Part shown: piece by piece, positions 9,785-23,544 of the stretch
How positions within the stretch are numbered: position 1 is the first letter of the stretch
How the letters are laid out: every line of letters begins with the position of its first letter
The notes under the pieces: generated by a model
Databases searched by the model: none
Told to the model about the DNA's origin: nothing
The model's input: only the letters and a program-made list of their open reading frames with translations
NCBI RefSeq assembly: GCF_029227915.1
Contig: NC_079875.1
Coordinates: 124,001 to 188,000 of the forward strand
Reading direction: 5' to 3'
Origin: Hydractinia symbiolongicarpus
Taxonomy: Eukaryota > Cnidaria > Hydrozoa > Anthoathecata > Hydractiniidae
Length of the DNA: 64,000 nucleotides
Program-made: the position numbers and the translations under genes

Positions 9785-12423
9785 CGAGCGATTTTTTAAA
9801 TTATTATTTCACCACTAAAGCCCATGCGACTTGTAGTTTTTAAAAATGTTTTCATTTTTGATGAGACGCTGTATAAAAGAAGTTTAATCTCCGGCAAACG
9901 AAAACCCGCCATTTCCCGTAAACACCGGACTCGGCCTGTATAGTCAAAAGCATACAAAGAAAGTACCCAGGGAGTAAACTCATTTCCCGAACGATTTTTT
10001 AAATTATTTTTTCACCACTAAAACGCATGAGACTTGTTGTTTTCAAAAATGTTTTCATTTTTGATGAGACGCTGAATAAAAGCAGTTTAATCACCGGCAA
10101 ACGAAAACCTGCGATTTCCCGTAAATCCCGGACTCGGCCCGTATAGTCAAAAGTATACAAAGAAAGTACCCAGGGAGTAAACTCATTTCCCGAACGATTT
10201 TACAAATTATTTCTGCACCATTAGAACGAATAAGACTTTTAGTTTTCCAAAATGTTTTCACTTTTAATGAGACGCTTAATGAAAGAGGTTTAATCGCCGG
10301 CAAACGAAATCCTGCGATTTCCCGTAAATCCCAGACTCGGCCCGTATAGTTAAAAGTATACAAATAAAGTACCCAGGGAGTAAACTCATTTCCCGAACGA
10401 TTTTTTAAATTATTATTTCACCACTAAAGCCCATGAGACTTGTAGTTTTTAAAAATGTTTTCATTTTTGATGAGACGCTGAATAAAAGAAGTTTAATCGC
10501 CGGCAAACGAAAACCTGAGATTTCCTGTAAATCACAGACTCGGCCCGTATAGTCAAAAGTATACAAACAAAGTACCCAGGGAGTAAACTCATTTCCCGAA
10601 CGATTTTTTAAATTATTATTTTACCACTAAAGCCCATGAGACTTGTAGTTTTTAAAAATGTTTTTATTTTTGATGAGACGCTGAATAAAAGAAGTTTAAT
10701 CGCCGGCAAACGAAAACCCGCGATTTCCCGTAAACCCACGGGCTTGTCCCGTATAGTCGAATGTATACAAAGAATGTACCCTGTGAGTAAACTTATTTCC
10801 AGAACGATTTTTTAAATTATCTTTTTACCACTAAATCGCATGAGACTTGTAGTTTTCAAAAATGTTTTCATTTTTGATGAGACGCTGAATAAAAGAAGTT
10901 TAATCGCCGGCAAACAAAAACCTGCGATTTCCCGTAAATCCCAGACTCGGCCCGTATAGTTAAAAGTATACAAATAAAGTACCCAGGGAGTAAACTCATT
11001 TCCCGAACGATTTTTTAAATTATTATTTCACCACTAAAGCCCATGAGACTTGTAGTTTTTAAAAATGTTTTCATTTTTGATGAGACGCTGTATAAAAGAA
11101 GTTTAATCTCCGGCAAACGAAAACCCGCCATTTCCCGTAAACCCCGGACTCGGCCCGTATAGTCAAAAGCATACAAAGAAAGTACCCAGGGAGTAAACTC
11201 ATTTCCCGAACGATTTTTTAAATTATTTTTTCACCACTAAAACGCATGAGACTTGTTGTTTTCAAAAATGTTTTCATTTTTGATGAGACGCTGAATAAAA
11301 GCAGTTTAACCACCGGCAAACGAAAACCTGCGATTTTCCGTAAATCCCGGACTCGGCCCGTATAGTCAAAAGTATACAAAGAAAGTACCCAGGGAGTAAA
11401 CTCATTTCCCGAACGATTTTACAAATTATTTCTGCACCATTAGAACGAATAAGACTTTTAGTTTTCCAAAATGTTTTCACTTTTAATGAGACGCTTAATG
11501 AAAGAGGTTTAATCGCCGGCAAACGAAAACCCGCGATTTCCCGTAAATCCCGGGCTTGTCCCGTATAGTCGAATGTATACAAAGAAAGTACCCTGTGAGT
11601 AAACTTATTTCCAGAACGATTTTTTAAATTATATTTTCACCACTAAATCGCATGAGACTTGTAGTTTTCAAAAATGTTTTCATTTTTGATGAGACGCTGA
11701 ATAAAAGAAGTTTAATCGCCGACAAACGAAAACCTGCGATTTCCCGTTAATCCCAGACTCGGCCCGTATAGTTAAAAGTATACAAATAAAGTACCCAGGG
11801 AGTAAACTCATCTTCCGAACGATTTTTTAAATTATTATTTCACCACTAGAGCCCATGAGACTTTTAGTTTTTAAAAATGTTTTCATTTTTGATGAGACGC
11901 TGAATAAAAGAAGTTTAATCGCCGGCAAACGAAAACCCGCCATTTCCCGTAAACCCTGGAGTCGGCCCGTATAGTCAAAAGTATACGAAGAAAGTACCCA
12001 GGGAGTAAACTCATTTCCCGAACAATTTTTTAAATTATTTTTTCACCACTAAAACGCATGAGACTTGTAGTTTCAAAAATGTTTACATTTTTGATGAGAC
12101 GCTGAATAAAAAATGTTTAATCGCCGGCAAACGAAAACCTGGGATTTCCTGTAAATCCCGGACTCGGCCTGTAAAGACAAAAGTATTTAAAAAAAGTACC
12201 CAGGGAGTAAACTCATATCCCGAACGATTTTTTAAATTATTATTTCACCACTAAAGCCCATGAGACTTGTAGCTTTTAAAAATGTTTTCATTTTTAAAGA
12301 GACGCTTAATGAAAGAGGTTTAATCGCCGGCAAACGAAAACCAGCGATTTCCCCTAAAACCCGGGCTTGGCCCTTGTAGTCGAATGTATATAAAGAAAGT
12401 ACCCTGTGAGTAAACTCATTTAC

Positions 12424-15400
12424 AAAACGATTTTTTAAATTATCTTTTCACCACTAAAACGCTTGAGACTTGTAGTTTTCAAAAATGTTTTCATTTTTGA
12501 TGAGACGCTGAATAAAAGAAGTTTAATCGCCGGCAAACGAAAACCGGCGATTTCCCGTAAATCCCGGACTCCGCCTGTAAAGACAAAAGTATACAAAAAA
12601 AGTACCCAGGGAGTAAACTCATTTCCCGAACGATTTTTTAAATTATTATTTTACCACTAAAGCCCATGAGACTTGTAGTTTTTAAAAATGTTTTCATTTT
12701 TGATGAGACGCTGAATAAAAGAAGTTTAATCGCCGTCAAACGGAAACCCGCGACTTCCCGAAACTCCCGGACTCGGCCCGTATAGTCAAAAGTATAAAAA
12801 GAAAGTACCCAGGGAGTAAACTCATTTCCCGAACGATTTTTCAAATTATTTCTGCACCATTAGATCGAATAAGACTTTTAGTTTTCCAAAATGTTTTCAC
12901 TTTTAATGAGACGCTTAATGAAAGAGGTTTAATCGCCGGCAAACGAAAACCCGCGATTTCCCGTAAACCCACGGGCTTGTCCCGTATAGTCGAATGTATA
13001 CAAAGAAAGTACCCTGTGAGTAAACTTATTTCCAGAACGATTTTTTAAATTATCTTTTCACCACTAAATCGCATGAGACTTGTAGTTTTCAAAAATGTTT
13101 TCATTTTTGATGAGACGCTGAATAAAAGAAGTTTAATCGCCGGCAAACGAAATCCTGCGATTTCCTGTAAATCCCAGACTCGGCCCGTATAGTTAAAAGT
13201 ATACAAATAAAGTACCCAGGGAGTAAACTCATTTCCCGAACGATTTTTTAAATTATATTTTCACCACTAAATCGCATGAGACTTGTAGTTTTTAAAAATG
13301 TTTTCATTTTTGATGAGACGCTGAATAAAAGAAGTTTAATCGCCGACAAACGAAAACCTGCGATTTCCCGTTAATCCCAGACTCGGCCCGTATAGTTAAA
13401 AGTATACAAATAAAGTACCCAGCGAGTAAACTCATCTTCCGAACGATTTTTTAAATTATTATTTCACCACTAGAGCCCATGAGACTTTTAGTTTTTAAAA
13501 ATGTTTTCATTTTTGATGAGACGCTGAATAAAAGAAGTTTAATCGCCGGCAAACGAAAACCCGCCATTTCCCGTAAACCCTGGAGTCGGCCCGTATAGTC
13601 AAAAGTATACGAAGAAAGTACCCAGGGAGTAAACTCATTTCCCAAACGATTTTTTAAATTATTTTTTCACCACTAAAACGCATGAGACTTGTAGTTTCAA
13701 AAATGTTTACATTTTTGATGAGACGCTGAATAAAAAATGTTTAATCGCCGGCAAACGAAAACCTGGGATTTCCTGTAAGTCCCGGACTCGGCCTGTAAAG
13801 ACAAAAGTATACAAAAAAAGTACCCAGGGAGTAAACTCATATCCCGAACGATTTTTTAAATTATTATTTCACCACTAAAGCCCATGAGACTTGTAGCTTT
13901 TAAAAATGTTTTCATTTTTAAAGAGACGCTTAATGAAAGAGGTTTAATCGCCGGCAAACGAAAACCAGCGATTTCCCCTAAAACCCGGGCTTGGCCCGTG
14001 TAGTCGAATGTATACAAGGAAAGTACCCTGTGAGTAAACTCATTTACAAAACGATTTTTTAAATTATCTTTTCACCACTAAAACGCTTGAGACTTGTAGT
14101 TTTCAAAAATGTTTTCATTTTTGATGAGACGCTGAATAAAAGAAGTTTAATCGCCGGCAAACGAAAACCGGCGATTTCCCGTAAATCCCGGACTCCGCCT
14201 GTAAAGACAAAAGTATACAAAAAAAGTACCCAGGGAGTAAACTCATTTCCCGAACGATTTTTTAAATTATTATTTTACCACTAAAGCCCATGAGACTTGT
14301 AGTTTTTAAAAATGTTTTCATTTTTGATGAGACGCTGAATAAAAGAAGTTTAATCGCCGTCAAACGGAAACCCGCGACTTCCCGTAACTCCCGGACTCGG
14401 CCCGTATAGTCAAAAGTATAAAAAGAAAGTACCCAGGGAGTAAACTCATTTCCCGAACGATTTTTCAAATTATTTCTGCACCATTAGAACGAATAAGACT
14501 TTTAGTTTTCCAAAATGTTTTCACTTTTAATGAGACGCTTAATGAAAGAGGTTTAATCGCCGGCAAACGAAAACCCGCGATTTCCCGTAAACCCACGGGC
14601 TTGTCCCGTATAGTCGAATGTATACAAAGAAAGTACCCTGTGAGTAAACTTATTTCCAGAACGATTTTTTAAATTATCTTTTCACCACTAAATCGCATGA
14701 GACTTGTAGTTTTCAAAAATGTTTTCATTTTTGATGAGACGCTGAATAAAAGAAGTTTAATCGCCGGCAAACGAAATCCTGCGATTTCCCGTAAATCCCA
14801 GACTCGGCCCGTATAGTTAAAAGTATACAAATAAAGTACCCAGGGAGTAAACTCATTTCCCGAACGATTTTTTAAATTATTATTTCACCACTAAAGCCCA
14901 TGAGACTTGTAGTTTTTAAAAATGTTTTCATTTTGGTGAGACGCTGAATAAAAGAAGTTTAAGCGCCGGCAAACGAAAACCTGAGATTTCCTGTAAATCA
15001 CAGACTCGGCCCGTATAGTCAAAAGTATACAAACAAAGTACCCAGGGAGTAAACTCATTTCCCGAACGATTTTTTAAATTATTATTTTACCACTAAAGCC
15101 CATGAGACTTGTAGTTTTTAAAAATGTTTTCATTTTTGATGAGACGCTGAATAAAAGAAGTTTAATCGCCGGCAAACGAAAACCCGCGATTTCCCGTAAA
15201 CCCACGGGCTTGTCCCGTATAGTCGAATGTATACAAAGAAAGTACCCTGTGAGTAAACTTATTTCCAGAACGATTTTTTAAATTATCTTTTTACCACTAA
15301 ATCGCATGAGACTTGTAGTTTTCAAAAATGTTTTCATTTTTGATGAGACGCTGAATAAAAGAAGTTTAATCGCCGGCAAACGAAAACCTGCGATTTCCCG

Positions 15401-17094
15401 TAAATCCCAGACTCGGCCCGTATAGTTAAAAGTATACAAAAAAAGTACCCAGGGAGTAAACTCATATCCCGAACGATTTTTTAAATTATTATTTCACCAC
15501 TAAAGCCCATGAGACTTGTAGCTTTTAAAAATGTTTTCATTTTTAAAGAGACGCTTAATGAAAGAGGTTTAATCGCCGGCAAACGAAAACCAGCGATTTC
15601 CCCTAAAACCCGGGCTTGGCCCGTGTAGTCGAATGTATACAAAGAAAGTAGCCTGTGAGTAACCTCATTTACAAAACGTTTTTTTAAATTATCTTTTCAC
15701 CACTAAAACGCTTGAGACTTGTAGTTTTCAAAAATGTTTTCATTTTTGATGAGACGCTGAATAAAAGAAGTTTAATCGCCGGCAAACGAAAACCGGCGAT
15801 TTCCCGTAAATCCCGGACTCCGCCTGTAAAGACAAAAGTATACAAAAAAAGTACCCAGGGAGTAAACTCATTTCCCGAACGATTTTTTAAATTATTATTT
15901 TACCACTAAAGCCCATGAGACTTGTAGTTTTTAAAAATGTTTTCATTTTTGATGAGACGCTGAATAAAAGAAGTTTAATCGCCGTCAAACGGAAACCCGC
16001 GACTTCCCGTAACTCCCGGACTCGGCCCGTATAGTCAAAAGTATAAAAAGAAAGTACCCAGGGAGTAAACTCATTTCCCGAACGATTTTTCAAATTATTT
16101 CTGCACCATTAGAACGAATAAGACTTTTAGTTTTCCAAAATGTTTTCACTTTTAATGAGACGCTTAATGAAAGAGGTTTAATCGCCGGCAAACGAAAACC
16201 CGCGATTTCCCGTAAACCCACGGGCTTGTCCCGTATAGTCGAATGTATACAAAGAAAGTACCCTGTGAGTAAACTTATTTCCAGAACGATTTTTTAAATT
16301 ATCTTTTCACCACTAAATCGCATGAGACTTGTAGTTTTCAAAAATGTTTTCATTTTTGATGAGACGCTGAATAAAAAAAGTTTAATCGCCGGCAAACGAA
16401 ATCCTGCGATTTCCCGTAAATCCCAGACTCGGCCCGTATAGTTAAAAGTATACAAATAAAGTACCCAGGGAGTAAACTCATTTCCCGAACGATTTTTTAA
16501 ATTATATTTTCACCACTAAATCGCATGAGACTTGTAGTTTTCAAAAATGTTTTCATTTTTGATGAGACGCTGAATAAAAGAAGTTTAATCGCCGACAAAC
16601 GAAAACCTGCGATTTCCCGTTAATCCCAGACTCGGCCCGTATAGTTAAAAGTATACAAATAAAGTACCCAGGGAGTAAACTCATCTTCCGAACGATTTTT
16701 TAAATTATTATTTCACCACTAGAGCCCATGAGACTTTTAGTTTTTAAAAATGTTTTCATTTTTGATGAGACGCTGAATAAAAGAAGTTTAATCGCCGGCA
16801 AACGAAAACCCGCCATTTCCCGTAAACCCTGGAGTCGGCCCGTATAGTCAAAAGTATACGAAGAAAGTACCCAGGGAGTAAACTCATATCCCGAACGATT
16901 TTTTAAATTATTATTTCACCACTAAAGCCCATGAGACTTGTAGCTTTCAAAAATGTTTTCATTTTTAAAGAGACGCTTAATGAAAGAGGTTTAATCGCCG
17001 GCAAACGAAAACCAGCGATTTCCCCTAAAACCCGGGCTTGGCCCGTGTAGTCGAATGTATACAAAGAAAGTACCCTGTGAGTAAACTCATTTAC
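12424..17094 (+). repeat. 8-monomer HOR block (1624, 1625 and 1422 bp units)
   Basis: Units start at 12424, 14048 and 15673 and each opens with the AAAACGCTTGAG/CCGGCGATT subtype. All begin with the same four-monomer module (CCGGCGATT unit, CGTCAAACGG unit, type B, CGAAATCCTGCG unit). The middle differs: units 1 and 3 carry the CGACAAACG and TGGAGTCGG monomers, while unit 2 carries the CCTGAGATT, CCCACGGGC and CCAGACTCGG monomers. All end with the TAGCTTT (or GCTTTCAAAA)/TTTTTAAAGAG monomer. Unit 3 lacks one monomer (the GTTTACATTTTT one). This is modular HOR shuffling. Confidence 0.83.
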
Positions 17095-20000
17095 AAAACG
17101 ATTTTTTAAATTATCTTTTCACCACTAAAACGCTTGAGACTTGTAGTTTTCAAAAATGTTTTCATTTTTGATGAGACGCTGAATAAAAGAAGTTTAATCG
17201 CCGGCAAACGAAAACCGGCGATTTCCCGTAAATCCCGGACTCCGCCTGTAAAGACAAAAGTATACAAAAAAAGTACCCAGGGAGTAAACTCATTTCCCGA
17301 ACGATTTTTCAAATTATTTCTGCACCATTAGAACGAATAAGACTTTTAGTTTTCCAAAATGTTTTCACTTTTAATGAGACGCTTAATGAAAGAGGTTTAA
17401 TCGCCGGCAAACGAAAACCCGCGATTTCCCGTAAACCCACGGGCTTGTCCCGTATAGTCGAATGTATACAAAGAAAGTACCCTGTGAGTAAACTTATTTC
17501 CAGAACGATTTTTTAAATTATCTTTTCACCACTAAATCGCATGAGACTTGTAGTTTTCAAAAATGTTTTCATTTTTGATGAGACGCTGAATAAAAGAAGT
17601 TTAATCGCCGGCAAACGAAATCCTGCGATTTCCCGTAAATCCCAGACTCGGCCCGTATAGTTAAAAGTATACAAATAAAGTACCCAGGGAGTAAACTCAT
17701 TTCCCGAACGATTTTTTAAATTATTATTTCACCACTAAAGCCCATGAGACTTGTAGTTTTTAAAAATGTTTTCATTTTTGATGAGACGCTGAATAAAAGA
17801 AGTTTAATCGCCGGCAAACGAAAACCTGAGATTTCCTGTAAATCACAGACTCGGCCCGTATAGTCAAAAGTATACAAACAAAGTACCCAGGGAGTAAACT
17901 CATTTCCCGAACGATTTTTTAAATTATTATTTTACCACTAAAGCCCATGAGACTTGTAGTTTTTAAAAATGTTTTCATTTTTGATGAGACGCTGAATAAA
18001 AGAAGTTTAATCGCCGGCAAACGAAAACCCGCGATTTCCCGTAAACCCACGGGCTTGTCCCGTATAGTCGAATGTATACAAAGAAAGTACCCTGTGAGTA
18101 AACTTATTTCCAGAACGATTTTTTAAATTATCTTTTTACCACTAAATCGCATGAGACTTGTAGTTTTCAAAAATGTTTTCATTTTTGATGAGACGCTGAA
18201 TAAAAGAAGTTTAATCGCCGGCAAACGAAAACCTGCGATTTCCCGTAAATCCCAGACTCGGCCCGTATAGTTAAAAGTATACAAAAAAAGTACCCAGGGA
18301 GTAAACTCATATCCCGAACGATTTTTTAAATTATTATTTCACCACTAAAGCCCATGAGACTTGTAGCTTTTAAAAATGTTTTCATTTTTAAAGAGACGCT
18401 TAATGAAAGAGGTTTAATCGCCGGCAAACGAAAACCGGCGATTTCCCGTAAATCCCGGACTCCGCCTGTAAAGACAAAAGTATACAAAAAAAGTACCCAG
18501 GGAGTAAACTCATTTCCCGAACGATTTTTTAAATTATTATTTTACCACTAAAGCCCATGAGACTTGTAGTTTTTAAAAATGTTTTCATTTTTGATGAGAC
18601 GCTGAATAAAAGAAGTTTAATCGCCGTCAAACGGAAACCCGCGACTTCCCGTAACTCCCGGACTCGGCCCGTATAGTCAAAAGTATAAAAAGAAAGTACC
18701 CAGGGAGTAAACTCATTTCCCGAACGATTTTTCAAATTATTTCTGCTCCATTAGAACGAATAAGACTTTTAGTTTTCCAAAATGTTTTCACTTTTAATGA
18801 GACGCTTAATGAAAGAGGTTTAATCGCCGGCAAACGAAAACCCGCGATTTCCCGTAAACCCACGGGCTTGTCCCGTATAGTCGAATGTATACAAAGAAAG
18901 TACCCTGTGAGTAAACTTATTTCCAGAACGATTTTTTAAATTATCTTTTCACCACTAAATCGCATGAGACTTGTAGTTTTCAAAAATGTTTTCATTTTTG
19001 ATGAGACGCTGAATAAAAGAAGTTTAATCGCCGGCAAACGAAATCCTGCGATTTCCCGTAAATCCCAGACTCGGCCCGTATAGTTAAAAGTATACAAATA
19101 AAGTACCCAGGGAGTAAACTCATTTCCCGAACGATTTTTTAAATTATTATTTCACCACTAAAGCCCATGAGACTGGTAGTTTTTAAAAATGTTTTCATTT
19201 TTGATGAGACGCTGAATAAAAGAAGTTTAATCGCCGGCAAACGAAAACCTGAGATTTCCTGTAAATCACAGACTCGGCCCGTATAGTCAAAAGTATACAA
19301 ACAAAGTACCCAGGGAGTAAACTCATTTCCCGAACGATTTTTTAAATTATTATTTTACCACTAAAGCCCATGAGACTTGTAGTTTTTAAAAATGTTTTCA
19401 TTTTTGATGAGACGCTGAATAAAAGAAGTTTAATCGCCGGCAAACGAAAACCCGCGATTTCCCGTAAACCCACGGGCTTGTCCCGTATAGTCGAATGTAT
19501 ACAAAGAAAGTACCCTGTGAGTAAACTTATTTCCAGAACGATTTTTTAAATTATCTTTTTACCACTAAACCGCATGAGACTTGTAGTTTTCAAAAATGTT
19601 TTCATTTTTGATGAGACGCTGAATAAAAGAAATTTAATCGCTGGCAAACGAAAACCTGCGATTTCCCGTAAATCCCAGACTCGGCCCGTATAGTTAAAAG
19701 TATACAAATAAAGTACCCAGGGAGTAAACTCATTTCCCGAACGATTTTTTAAATTATTATTTCACCACTAAAGCCCATGAGACTTGTAGTTTTTAAAAAT
19801 GTTTTCATTTTTGATGAGACGCTGAATAAAAGAAGTTTAATCGCCGGCAAACGAAAACCCGCCATTTCCCGTAAACCCTGGACTCGGTCCGTATAGTCAA
19901 AAGTATACAGAGAAAGTACCCAGGGAGTAAACTCATTTCCCGAACGATTTTTTAAATTACTTTTTCACCACTAAAACGCATGAGACTTGTAGTTTTTAAA

Positions 20001-20143
20001 AATGTTTTCATTTTTGACGAGACGCTGAATAAAAGAAGTTAAATCACCGGCAAACGAAAACCTGCGATTTCTCTTAAATCCCGGACTCGGCCTGTAAAGT
20101 CAAAAGTATACAAAGAAAGTACCCAGGGAGTAAACTCATTTCC

Positions 20144-20319
20144 CGAACGATTTTTCAAATTATTTCTGCACCACTAGAACGAATGAGACTTGTAGTTTTT
20201 CAAAATAAAAGAAGTTTAATCGCCGGCAAACAAAAACCTGCGATTTCCCGTAAATCCCAGACTCGGCCCGTATAGTCAAAAGTATACAAAGAAAGTACCC
20301 AGGGAGTAAACTCATTTCC
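20144..20319 (+). repeat. Short monomer (176 bp)
   Basis: Same deletion, within the module 19738-20929. It is followed by the GCTGTATAAAAG monomer, as in the 4-11 kb blocks. Confidence 0.9.
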
Positions 20320-23300
20320 CGAGCGATTTTTTAAATTATTATTTCACCACTAAAGCCCATGAGACTTGTAGTTTTTAAAAATGTTTTCATTTTTGATGAG
20401 ACGCTGTATAAAAGAAGTTTAATCTCCGGCAAACGAAAACCCGCCATTTCCCGTAAACCCCGGACTCGGCCCGTATTGTCAAAAGCATACAAAGAAAGTA
20501 CCCAGGGAGTAAACTCATTTCCCGAACGATTTTTTAAATTATTTTTTCACCACTAAAACGCATGAGACTTGTTGTTTTCAAAAATGTTTTCATTTTTGAT
20601 GAGACGCTGAATAAAAGCAGTTTAATCACCGGCAAACGAAAACCTGCGATTTCCCGTAAATCCCGGACTCGGCCCGTATAGTCAAAAGTATACAAAGAAA
20701 GTACCCAGGGAGTAAACTCATTTCCCGAACGATTTTACAAATTATTTCTGCACCATTAGAACGAATAAGACTTTTAGTTTTCCAAAATGTTTTCACTTTT
20801 AATGAGACGCTTAATGAAAGAGGTTTAATCGCCGGCAAACGAAAACCCGCGATTTCCCGTAAACCCACGGGCTTGTCCCGTATAGTCGAATGTATACAAA
20901 GAAAGTACCCTGTGAGTAAACTTATTTCCAGAACGATTTTTTAAATTATCTTTTCACCACTAAATCGCATGAGACTTGTAGTTTTCAAAAATGTTTTCAT
21001 TTTTGATGAGACGCTGAATAAAAGAAGTTTAATCGCCGGCAAACGAAATCCTGCGATTTCCCGTAAATCCCAGACTCGGCCCGTATAGTTAAAAGTATAC
21101 AAATAAAGTACCCAGGGAGTAAACTCATTTCCCGAACGATTTTTTAAATTATTATTTCACCACTAAAGCCCATGAGACTTGTAGTTTTTAAAAATGTTTT
21201 CATTTTTGATGAGACGCTGAATAAAAGAAGTTTAATCGCCGGCAAACGAAAACCTGAGATTTCCTGTAAATCACAGACTCGGCCCGTATAGTCAAAAGTA
21301 TACAAACAAAGTACCCAGGGAGTAAAGTCATTTCCCGAACGATTTTTTAAATTATTATTTTACCACTAAAGCCCATGAGACTTGTAGTTTTTAAAAATGT
21401 TTTCTTTTTTGATGAGACGCTGAATAAAAGAAGTTTAATCGCCGGCAAACGAAAACCCGCGATTTCCCGTAAACCCACGGGCTTGTCCCGTATAGTCGAA
21501 TGTATACAAAGAAAGTACCCTGTGAGTAAACTTATTTCCAGAACGATTTTTTAAATTATCTTTTTACCACTAAATCGCATGAGACTTGTAGTTTTCAAAA
21601 ATGTTTTCATTTTTGATGAGACGCTGAATAAAAGAAGTTTAATCGCCGGCAAACGAAAACCTGCGATTTCCCGTAAATCCCAGACTCGGCCCGTATAGTT
21701 AAAAGTATACAAAAAAAGTACCCAGGGAGTAAACTCATATCCCGAACGATTTTTTAAATTATTATTTCACCACTAAAGCCCATGAGACTTGTAGCTTTTA
21801 AAAATGTTTTCATTTTTAAAGAGACGCTTAATGAAAGAGGTTTAATCGCCGGCAAACGAAAACCAGCGATTTCCCCTAAAACCCGGGCTTGGCCCGTGTA
21901 GTCGAATGTATACAAAGAAAGTACCCTGTGAGTAAACTCATTTACAAAACGATTTTTTAAATTATCTTTTCACCACTAAAACGCTTGAGACTTGTAGTTT
22001 TCAAAAATGTTTTCATTTTTGATGAGACGCTGAATAAAAGAAGTTTAATCGCCGGCAAACGAAAACCGGCGATTTCCCGTAAATCCCGGACTCCGCCTGT
22101 AAAGACAAAAGTATACAAAAAAAGTACCCAGGGAGTAAACTCATTTCCCGAACGATTTTTTAAATTATTATTTTACCACTAAAGCCCATGAGACTTGTAG
22201 TTTTTAAAAATGTTTTCATTTTTGATGAGACGCTGAATAAAAGAAGTTTAATCGCCGTCAAACGGAAACCCGCGACTTCCCGTAACTCCCGGACTCGGCC
22301 CGTATAGTCAAAAGTATAAAAAGAAAGTACCCAGGGAGTAAACTCATTTCCCGAACGATTTTTCAAATTATTTCTGCTCCATTAGAACGAATAAGACTTT
22401 TAGTTTTCCAAAATGTTTTCACTTTTAATGAGACGCTTAATGAAAGAGGTTTAATCGCCGGCAAACGAAAACCCGCGATTTCCCGTAAACCCACGGGCTT
22501 GTCCCGTATAGTCGAATGTATACAAAGAAAGTACCCTGTGAGTAAACTTATTTCCAGAACGATTTTTTAAATTATCTTTTCACCACTAAATCGCATGAGA
22601 CTTGTAGTTTTCAAAAATGTTTTCATTTTTGATGAGACGCTGAATAAAAGAAGTTTAATCGCCGGCAAACGAAAACCCGCGATTTCCCGTAAACCCACGG
22701 GCTTGTCCCGTATAGTCGAATGTATAAAAAGAAAGTACCCTGTGAGTAAACTTATTTCCAGAACGATTTTTTAAATTATCTTTTTACCACTAAATCGCAT
22801 GAGACTTGTAGTTTTCAAAAATGTTTTCATTTTTGATGAGACGCTGAATAAAAGAAATTTAATCGCCGGCAAACGAAAACCTGCGATTTCCCGTAAATCC
22901 CAGACTCGGCCCGTATAGTTAAAAGTATACAAATAAAGTACCCAGGGAGTAAACTCATTTCCCGAACGATTTTTTAAATTATTATTTCACCACTAAAGCC
23001 CATGAGACTTGTAGTTTTTAAAAATGTTTTCATTTTTGATGAGACGCTGAATAAAAGAAGTTTAATCGCCGGCAAACGAAAACCCGCCATTTCCCGTAAA
23101 CCCTGGACTCGGTCCGTATAGTCAAAAGTATACAGAGAAAGTACCCAGGGAGTAAACTTATTTCCCGAACGATTTTTTAAATTACTTTTTCACCACTAAA
23201 ACGCATGAGACTTGTAGTTTTTAAAAATGTTTTCATTTTTGATGAGACGCTGAATAAAAGAAGTTAAATCACCGGCAAACGAAAACCTGCGATTTCTCTT

Positions 23301-23368
23301 AAATCCCGGACTCGGCCTGTAAAGTCAAAAGTATACAAAAAAAGTACCCAGGGAGTAAACTCATTTCC

Positions 23369-23544
23369 CGAACGATTTTTCAAATTATTTCTGCACCACT
23401 AGAACGAATGAGACTTGTAGTTTTTCAAAATAAAAGAAGTTTAATCGCCGGCAAACGAAAACCCGCCATTTCCCGTAAACCCCGGACTCGGCCCGTATTG
23501 TCAAAAGCATACAAAGAAAGTACCCAGGGAGTAAACTTATTTCC
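23369..23544 (+). repeat. Short monomer fused to its neighbour (176 bp)
   Basis: The 5' part has the same deletion, but from GTTTAATCGCCGGCAAACG onward it reads CCCGCCATTTCCC and CGTATTGTCAAAAGCATAC, the end of the next monomer at 20320. A whole monomer was lost by exchange within the shared block. Confidence 0.88.

Larger units (their letters stand above)
9027..10190 (+). repeat. Three-monomer tandem duplication (582 bp x 2), second occurrence
   Basis: 9027-9608 and 9609-10190 repeat the trio seen at 4440-5603, displaced by exactly 4587 bp. This shows that the local trio duplication is older than the larger HOR duplication. Confidence 0.8.
8583..12588 (+). repeat. 23-monomer HOR, copy 2 with three monomers missing (4006 bp)
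   Basis: Matches copy 1 at offset 4587 up to the monomer at 11004, then at offset 4006. Copy 1 has units at 6416, 6619 and 6822 (the last 176 bp) before the GCTGTATAAAAG unit at 6998. In copy 2 the monomer at 11004 starts like 6416 and continues like 6998, so 582 bp (three monomers) were lost at homologous positions. The two copies otherwise differ only by scattered single bases. It overlaps the first unit of the following 8-mer block. Confidence 0.83.
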
